From Nocardia sp. NBC_01327 (GTDB lineage: Bacteria; Actinomycetota; Actinomycetes; Mycobacteriales; Mycobacteriaceae): a stretch of DNA of 64,000 nt. The stretch spans positions 8,618,001 through 8,682,000 of the forward strand of contig NZ_CP108383.1 in assembly GCF_035958815.1 (NCBI RefSeq), written 5' to 3'. Made by a program: the position numbers and the translations under genes. Positions 63,201 to 64,000 of this stretch are shown here, piece after piece. Positions within the stretch are counted from its first letter, which is position 1; each line of letters opens with the position of its first letter. The notes beneath the pieces are model-generated. The model searched no databases. It was not told the origin of the DNA and worked only from the letters and a program-made list of their open reading frames with translations.

Positions 63201-64000
63201 ATCTCGCGCACACCCAGCTGGGTGTCCAGTGCGACGGACAGGCGGGCCGCCACCTGGGTGGCAATGAGCGAATTGCCGCCGAGGGCGAAGAAATCATCGT
63301 CCAGGCCGACCCGGTCCAGGCCGAGGACCTCGGCGAAGATGCCCGCCACGATCTGCTCGATCGGGGTGGTCGGGGCGCGGAAGACCGCGGCCTCGAAGAC
63401 CGGTGCGGGCAGGGCGCGACGGTCCAGCTTGCCGGAGGCATTGAGCGGGAATTCATCGAGCACCATGACCACCGACGGGACCATGTACGCGGGCAGCCGC
63501 TCGGCGAGTTCCGCACGCGCGGACTCGATCTCCACGGTGCGACCGGGGGCGGCGACGACATATGCGACGAGCTGATCGCCGGTGTGCTGATCACCGCGCA
63601 CCACGACCACCGACTGTGCGACCGAACCCAGTGCGGTGAGCTCGGCTTCGATCTCACCGAGCTCGATGCGCAGACCGCGCAGCTTCACCTGGAAGTCGGT
63701 GCGGCCGAGGTATTCGATCTCACCGCCGGCATTCCAGACGACGAGGTCGCCGGTGCGATACATGCGCTCGGACGCGCCGAACGGATTGGCCACGAAGCGA
63801 TCCGCGGTCAGATCCACTCGGGACACATAGCCGGTGGCCAGCTGATCACCCGCGAGGTAGAGCTCACCCGCGACACCGACCGGAACCGGGCGCAGGCGCG
63901 AATCCAGCACGTAGACCTGGGTATTGAAGACCGGGCGGCCGATCGGCACCGTCTCGGCGTCGACGGCGGTCACATGGTGGTACGTGACGTCGACGGCGGC
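43058..64000 (-). CDS. Multimodular nonribosomal peptide synthetase (5' end beyond window)
   Basis: At least 6,980 codons open from the right edge to the TAG at 43058. Domain order from N to C: end of an A domain and T (64000-63115); four C-A-T modules; one C-A-T-E module; then a C domain and the first part of an A domain. Carriers T0-T4 end in GGNSL and T5 in GGDSI, as expected before an epimerase. Condensation sites read HHIS(A/G)DG, adenylation cores read TSGSTGRPKG and GELYLAG. The two A domains at 60080-61600 and 56750-58250 carry the code D-V-W-H-F-S-L-V-D-K, identical to serine-activating EntF. There is no thioesterase or reductase domain. It is cytosolic, large and modular; the peptide is unknown. 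Confidence 0.97.
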   Translation of the reverse strand, partial: AAVDVTYHHVTAVDAETVPIGRPVFNTQVYVLDSRLRPVPVGVAGELYLAGDQLATGYVSRVDLTADRFVANPFGASERMYRTGDLVVWNAGGEIEYLGRTDFQVKLRGLRIELGEIEAELTALGSVAQSVVVVRGDQHTGDQLVAYVVAAPGRTVEIESARAELAERLPAYMVPSVVMVLDEFPLNASGKLDRRALPAPVFEAAVFRAPTTPIEQIVAGIFAEVLGLDRVGLDDDFFALGGNSLIATQVAARLSVALDTQLGVREIFEASSVAALAARGESHSGAGARQALTAQERPDRLPLSLAQQRMWFLNRFDPESAVDNIPAAVRLSGLVDRQALQIAVADVLARHESLRTRYPEVDGTAYQEIVPTGQVIPDLTPVEVSEAELPQALSELVLTGFDVTVDVPFRARLFEVSPTEHVLALVVHHISADGFSMGPLTRDVMTAYGARVEGGEPAWRPLEVQYADYALWQRAVLGDEADAESVIAQQISYWGEALRGLPDQLELPSDRPRPAVASGRGGTHVFTIDADIHGKLLELARRRGATLFMVAHAALATLLARLSGESDIAIGTPVAGRGERALDDLIGMFVNTLVLRTPIDSGAGFNELLESVRGTDIAAFGHSDLPFERLVEILNPARSQARHPLFQVMLSFQNTGPAELELPGLTVSGVDLPLDTAKFDLQLVLTEQNAAHNVSGNGFGGTPSGITAELIYATDLFDDATMARFAKRFGRLLEAITAQPDRAVGDIDLLDNAERSLVTSGWNRTGFRVGDVLADRADAIASEDAEQARGDIMRVAWTGDAANTLVALFEAQAARTPDATALSFEGTPERGEARAELSYGEFAGRVHQLARKLIEAGVGPDSLVALGIRRSLDLVIAMYAVLEAGGAYVPLDPDQPADRIAYVLDTADPVCVLTTERDGFTHEGVSVLAVDALDVSGYSDAPVTDADRRAPLRSSNIAYVIFTSGSTGRPKGVAVTHQAIVNRLVWMQSEYGLTADDVVLQKTPATFDVSVWEFFWPLQIGARLVVAKPDGHGDPVYLAEVIAAEGVTTTHFVPSMLAVFVAEPTAARCTSLRLVFASGEALPATTAQQLRAVTGAALHNLYGPTEAAVDVTYHQVVDADTETVPIGHPVFNTQLYVLDSRLHPVAPGMAGELYLAGVQLARGYVARADLSSDRFVANPFTPGERMYRTGDLVVWTAAGELEYLGRTDFQVKLRGLRIELGEIESALTAHDSVAQAVVVLRSDARTGDQLVGYVVPADGSVESDALRAHLSEQLPSYMVPAAFVAVDAFPLNANGKLDRRALPEPEFAAREFRAPATPAEEIVAAVFTEVLGLELPVGAEDDFFELGGNSLIATQVVARLGAALDTRVPVRTLFDAPTVAALAARVQAQAGTGSRSELVAQERPDEIPLSLAQQRMWFLNRFDTASAVNNIPLAVRLTGDLDVDALLDAVGDVLERHEVLRTVYPENIEGRGVQVILPADQVRLDTLLRSDATTAEETGNAESGEAEDASALLAVAGNGLASIAVTESELRERIAELVLTGFDVTVAPPVRAGLFQVEDAEQPTHVLVFVVHHISGDGWSVRPLARDVMLAYASRATGAAPQWTPLPVQYADFALWQRETLGSEEDSGSLISQQVGYWSDALAGLPDQIDLPSDRPRPAVASNRGGVHEFSVDPELLSGLNNLAREHGASLFMVVHAAFAALLSRLSGGDDIAIGTAVAGRGEAALDDAIGMFVNTLVLRTPIDSGEKFTELLARTKDTDLSAFGHADLPFERLVEILNPARSQARHPLFQVMLSFQNTGEASFTLPGLQVAGVPLDVVTAKFDLHLNLTERLGTDGVIDGMTAEFAYATDIFDASTIAAFAARLVRTLSAVVAEPSTLVGDIEVLDDAERRKVLRSWNATEYDVTRVALAGRKSEADVTLASMFATQAAQTPKATAVVFEGTALSYGEFAARVNQLARHLIAEGVGPDSFVALGMRRSLDLVIGMYAVIAAGGAYVPLDPDHPEERNGYVLDSARPVCVLTTTRDGFESGTRTLRIDEIDLSEYSDAPLTDADRTAPLRESHTAYVIFTSGSTGRPKGVAVTHAAIVNRLVWMQTEYGLFDDDVILQKTPATFDVSVWEFFWPLQVGAQLVVAKPDGHRDPAYLADLIAEYDVTTAHFVPSMMSVFVAEPKATECVSLRQVFASGEALPAPTAHKLLELTGAQLHNLYGPTEAAVDVTYHEVTAADTVSVPIGRPVFNTRVYVLDARLHPVAPGVAGELYLAGVQLARGYVARPDLTADRFVADPFHHAARMYRTGDLVKWTGAGELEYLGRTDFQVKLRGLRIELGEIEAALTAVDSIAQSVVVVRSDDRLGDQLVAYVIPAAGLVVDVEGVRAELGDALPGYMVPNAFVVLEAFPLNASGKLDRKKLPAPVFEAKVFRAPSTPIEEIVAGTFSDVLGVGRVGVDDDFFELGGNSLIATQVTARLGAALDIQLAVRDLFEASTVAALAARVERAAGSGRARPRLVAGERPDNLPLSPAQQRYWFLNQFDTSTSAVDNIPLAVRLIGALDLTAMKLAIGDVINRHEVLRTVYPRSAEGPHQVILPATQTDLSLVPEAVAEGDLLGKVIEFAMTTFDVTVEVPLAVKLFRIAPPLGASDSNTEEHVLAFTIHHVSADGSSMGPMARDVMAAYVARANGEAPQWAPLPVQYGDYALWQRTVLGSEEDPQSLAAQQVGYWTRALAELPDQLELPTDRPRPPAQSFHGKALRFDIDAGRHARLHELARANNASLFMVVHAALAVLLSRLSGSDDIAVGTPIAGRGERELDDLIGMFVNTLVFRTRIDRAVTFADVLAEVRERDLEAFANGEVPFERLVEVLNPVRSNARNPLFQVGLSFQNLAETAFELPGLHVSAVQFESQLAKTDLHVTLYDRYTDDGAPAEILTEFGYATDLFDESTVRGFADRFLRVLDAVLEDATATVGEIDILDAAENDRILLQWNNTAQDVAEVFPEGATATLVTLLDAAVAADPKAVALVADTADGVETLTYRELDVRVNRLARELIARGIGAEDRVGLAIRRSADLVVAMYAIAKSGAAYVPIDPDQPADRTNYILDIAAPACVLTTSRDGFAIAAEGEDAAGIGAIEVLAIDELELSGHSDKPITAAERVRELTAANTAYIIFTSGSTGRPKGVALPHGAVVNQLLWKTTEFGLDPADAVLLKTAATFDLSVWEFWSAAACGGRLVIAQPHGHRDPAYLNELIAREWVTTLHVVPSMLDALLADGLPDSLWRILAIGEALPGPLAQRVRAERPRTELFNLYGPTEAAVSITSHRVTDADEMSVSIGAPEWNSRVYVLDSRLRPVPVGVSGELYLAGAQLARGYYGRADLTSDRFVANPFGTDGARMYRTGDLVAWNAAGELEYRGRTDFQVKIRGFRIELGDIESALLRQSSIASAAVVAHQDPALGDRLVAYVVGSDGEIDKQAMQSALSAELPSYMVPSVFMQIDALPLNANGKLDRKALPAPSFEKAVFRAPVTPIEQIVAGVFADVLHIEGGRIGLDDDFFAWGGNSLLATQVAARLGEALNTRVPVRLMFEATTVSALAARVEHDAGAGGRKALTAGPRPDSIPLSLAQQRMWFLNRFDNQSAAYNVPVAVRLSGALDVDALRAAIVDVVARHEILRTVYPQTETGPVQVILSTAQAVPELEVRTVGADEVAAAVVALTSTVFDVTTEVPLKVALFRIGDEESTEYVLALAIHHISGDGSSVGPLTRDLMMAYAARSIGQRPGWSKLAVQYADYSIWQRDLLGSEDDPESLSTKQVAYWKSALAELPDQLDLPSDRPRPAVQSFAGGKVELRIDAEMHRALVDLARAEGATLFMVVHTALAVLLARLSGTDDIAIGTPMAGRGEAVLDDLIGMFVNTLVFRTRVDTDAAFTQLLARQRETDIQAFANADVPFERLVEVLNPVRSTARHPLFQVGLSFQNLAQSNLELPGLTVSGLDIDTQISQFDLHLIATDRYEEAGTPVGITGLFTYATDLFDHATVQGFVDRFVRLLGAITAAPHTAVGDIELLADIERTDLLSARNATVHETDSAATLVSLLNATVSAIPTAVALIGPDGEVLTYAELGNRVNRLARHLISIGVGPESRVALALRRSVDLVVAMYAVSVAGGAYVPVDPDQPAERTDYILETAAPVCVLTNAEARFSTEAAPLVRLDQLRLESVAVHAITDAERVSPLLPSHTAYVIFTSGSTGRPKGVALPHAAVANQLQWKTAEFGLGVDDAVLLKTAATFDLSVWEFWSAAVCGGRLVIASADGHRDPAYLNELMARELVTTLHVVPSMLDALLTESGGVLTSSLRRVLAIGEALPATVAQRFRKANASARLFNLYGPTEAAVSITSHLVTDADQGSVSIGAPEWNSQVYVLDSRLHPVAAGVSGELYLAGAQLARGYFGRADLTADRFVANPFGNGERMYRTGDLVAWAANGELEYRGRTDFQVKIRGFRIELGEIEAALLAMPEIAQVAVLAKSDQRTGDRLVAYLVPSDLAASVEVTQAKSVLSAALPSYMVPSAFVVLDALPLNVNGKLDRKALPEPEFETQAFRAPSTPIEEIVAGVFTEVLGAERVGADDDFFALGGNSLLATQVAARLGAALDSRVPVRTLFEASTVAGLAIKLELHAGSGDRRPLVAQERPASVPLSLAQQRMWFLNQFDITSAAYNIPVAVRLTGELDTDALQQAVADVIGRHETLRTIYPQADGAATQVIVTAAQAIPDLTPITVTAESVRDRIAELISTGFDVTAEVPLRAKLFRVETPAVAEPLGAHEAAFLDVADAFEAATLRAVGAQAAVALGMVRTPVPAEPVIEHVLVFVAHHISADGWSMGPLTRDVMIAYAARANGVTPGWAPMPVQYADYSIWQRAVLGSEQDPESLISAQADYWRTALADLPDELNLPSDRPRPNAQSFRGGKVHFPIGAGLHRGLQSIARDQGATMFMVVHAALAVFLSRLSGTEDITIGTPIAGRGEAELDNVIGMFVNTLVLRTEVDADLTFAQLLARAKDADLQAFAHADIPFERLVEVINPERSTARHPLFQVVLSFENLPDSTFELPGLRVAAVDFENETAKFDLSLTITEAGAAGEGMYAEFAFARDLFDDATVERFAQRFTRLLEQITARPQLPVGDLQLLSAAERADLLSRHGGPAVPSLTLPEIMSNAVAANPVGEAVVFDGQVLGYAELDAASSRLARMLIERGAGPDVRVAVAIPRSFESVLAVWAVAKSGAAFVPVDPAYPADRIAHMIADSGAVLGLTLSDELAALPPVVSLAGWISLDDPLVIAEIESHSPAAVTDAERWAPIRPAHAAYVIYTSGSTGLPKGVVVTHAGLANFSREQVERYRLDSTSRALAFASPSFDASVLELLLALGAGGTLVVVPPGTYGGDELGELIARERVTVGLITPSVLASLEPSQLASMEVIIAGGEAVSADLVAKWSVNPAGPRRFHNAYGPTEATIATNISAALSPGDTVVIGGPVRGMRAMVLDARLHPVSEGVAGELYVAGLQLARGYHARPGLTSERFVADPYGEPGQRLYRTGDVVRWRRDAKGSPVVEYVGRNDFQVKVRGFRIELGEIDAALMSHESVDFAVTVGHKTDIGTTMLAAYVRPVDGAVIDIAALTEHAAARLPEYMVPTAITVLDQIPLTPAGKLDRRALPEPVLAPREFRAPVSDIEAMIAEVFAEVLGVDQVGADDSFFALGGDSILSIQLVSRAKARGILFTPREVFEKRSVAGLAEVAVLGGDNEQERLAELPGGGVGDIPLTPIMTAILSSGSTYQRFSQSMALRLPDGIDRKVLVGTLAAVFDHHDVLRSRLRGSESAGWEFEALPRGGVDVDALVHRVEVAADIADAELSRVASAELDAALGRLDPAQASMMQFVWFAFGAGRPDVLLVAAHHFVVDGVSWRILIPDLAVAWSQLAFDQPVALPANGTSMRRWAHALVDAAVAPERVAELSFWQGVVETADPLLGAREFDAAVDTFATVERVEVTVPAAVTDAVLTSIPGRYRGGVNDGLLSALAMAVARWRGNGSDAALIKLEGHGREEEVVAGADLSRTVGWFTSAYPVRLDLAGADLDDAFAGGNALGDIVKSVKEQLLAVPDKGLGYGLLRYLNPETAPQLRSVGQISFNYLGRVSTGEVPEQLSELGWVPVADLGQLDAEMDLDMPANATLDINAIVTDGEDGPQLGAAFAFPTGLLTRERVQEFADLFVAALTALAEHARRPDAGGFTPSDMALVKVTQSDIEGWERTYPAMTEVWPLSPLQSGLLFQAMMSQSRQAVDVYTMQAVLDLHGVVDTERLHAAAQAIVDRYPSLRTAFVTDAAGQAHQVVMDRVEAPWRIADLTDMPEAERVSRMRELIDADRAEHFDLASAPLMRFTLFRTADDQWNLVITTHHILVDGWSMPLLMRDLLVLYAVRGDLSALPRVASYRNYLAWLAGRDRQESLRAWTRALTGVSEPTQLAPAGRADEQYEIGRHVLEVDAERTRQLSKRAAELSVTVNTLVQTAWAILIGRLTGRGDVVFGATVSGRPADLAGVESMVGLFINTVPVRIRIDDRLTLGGMLERVQVEQADLLDHHYIGLTEIQQLAGAGAEFDTLVVFESYPVDKDAIAAASSIDGMSVNGVGMNDDTHYPMTLVVMASETIEISMRYLDTRFTADEVETLAARLNRVLDSLLGEPSALVGDIDILDETERARILAESAVTAPDSAVEPARVGARTVANVLAEVVEEDPQAPALLRDGQETAYHVLDRRSSQLARLLIDRGAGPGDVVAVALPRSVDAVVAVWAIQKSGAAALFADGMSFGDILAAGANFGIAKEPAASSVRWLVPSDPKVHADLTARPAHPVTYTDRVRPLAESDPAFVYRAPSGTWATLTQTEALDRATTLRADHDIDYESTTFTTATMGLPAVDEFLTSATAGALSVLPTEDLATDLDEGEVTHWFTTAADQTDEAPEEVRIIPD
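45200..50010 (-). other. NRPS module 5: C-A-T-E
   Basis: C (about 48540-50010, HHISADGWS), A (46950-48470; code read as D-A-L-L-I-G-A-I-A-K, probably a nonpolar residue, not assigned), T (46675-46950, GGDSI) and E (45290-46660). The epimerase has every hallmark: HHFVVDGVSW, VNDGLLSAL, EGHGREEE, RTVGWFTSAYP and FNYLGR. So this residue should be D-configured in the product. Confidence 0.9.
50010..53210 (-). other. NRPS module 4: C-A-T
   Basis: C (51830-53210, HHISGDGSS), A (50290-51790) and T (50010-50290, GGNSL). The A code reads D-L-W-H-L-I-L-V-S-K, the same as module 3 and not matched to a substrate I know. FDLSVWEFWSAA and LFNLYGPTEAAVSITSH give the residues. Confidence 0.85.
53210..56480 (-). 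other. NRPS module 3: C-A-T
   Basis: C (55080-56480, HHVSADGSS), A (53490-55030) and T (53210-53490, GGNSL). The A code reads D-L-W-H-L-I-L-V-S-K. The sequence is very close to module 4 through the A domain, pointing to duplication. Confidence 0.85.
56480..59805 (-). other. NRPS module 2: C-A-T, serine-type
   Basis: C (58310-59805, HHISGDGWS, with an acidic insertion of about 40 residues near 59440-59540 coding AEETGNAESGEAEDASALLA), A (56750-58250) and T (56480-56750, GGNSL). The A code D-V-W-H-F-S-L-V-D-K is the serine code. Confidence 0.88.
59805..63115 (-). other. NRPS module 1: C-A-T, serine-type
   Basis: C (61730-63115, HHISADGFS), A (60080-61600) and T (59805-60080, GGNSL). The A code D-V-W-H-F-S-L-V-D-K (FDVSVWE, THFVPSML, VFASGEAL, LHNLYGPTEAAVD) is the serine code. 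Confidence 0.88.
63115..64000 (-). other. NRPS preceding module: end of A, and T (partial)
   Basis: The visible A-domain end (AAVDVTYH, then GELYLAG, YRTGDL, GRTDFQVKLRG and NASGKLDRR) has the last two variable code residues V-D, compatible with serine. The carrier domain (GGNSL near 63275) follows. The rest of the module and the gene start lie outside the window. Confidence 0.85.

Noticed and set aside
1..64000. tRNA, rRNA, CRISPR arrays, insertion sequences and prophage genes
   Set aside because: No cloverleaf-like segments, regularly spaced repeats, transposase-like proteins or phage genes were found. The tandem repeats seen are too few and directly adjacent, without spacers.

Overview
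The window is 64 kb of GC-rich actinobacterial chromosome. It fits a mycolic-acid-containing member of Mycobacteriales, most likely Nocardia or Rhodococcus. The support is an alpha-methylacyl-CoA racemase, a wax-ester-synthase-like acyltransferase, a TIGR03083 (mycothiol-dependent enzyme family) protein, DyP peroxidase with encapsulin, CobF, and more than a dozen genes with the actinobacterial leaderless-mRNA layout (TANNNT 6-8 nt before the start codon). The genus is an inference from gene content. No rRNA, tRNA, CRISPR array or insertion sequence was seen.

Positions 1-24,992 are a mosaic of mostly single-gene units. They include an SRPBCC-SDR fusion, SDR, racemase, AidB-like dehydrogenase with its TetR regulator and a divergent crotonase, acyltransferase, MocR-type regulator, carboxylesterase, Fpg/Nei glycosylase and cobF. 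These are followed by the coupled thyA-folA pair, a cupin gene, the DyP-encapsulin nanocompartment operon, a NUDIX hydrolase, a DHA2-type exporter, and a TerD-like protein with a long Pro/Gly/Gln/Tyr-rich linker.

Positions 25,092-32,912 hold a urea/guanidine-type nitrogen operon: divergent TetR regulator, APC permease, two DUF1989 proteins (urea-carboxylase-associated/carboxyguanidine deiminase family), a carboxyltransferase-only version of urea/guanidine carboxylase, and allophanate hydrolase. The biotin carboxylase and biotin-carrier parts are missing from the locus.

Positions 32,949-43,024 carry a methyltransferase, a MarR regulator, a vanadium-dependent haloperoxidase-like protein, a two-gene ABC exporter, a DUF4097 protein, small hypothetical genes, a TIGR03083 protein, a VOC protein, and a MerR regulator divergent from a PAS-ANTAR regulator.

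Positions 43,058-64,000 are one minus-strand nonribosomal peptide synthetase gene whose 5' end lies beyond the right edge (at least 6,980 codons). Its order is (A)-T / C-A-T x4 / C-A-T-E / C-truncated A. Two adenylation domains read as serine-activating. Two others share a code I cannot assign. The residue loaded by the last complete module is epimerised. The protein ends in a condensation domain plus a degenerate half adenylation domain, with no carrier protein and no thioesterase, so release of the peptide is unexplained.
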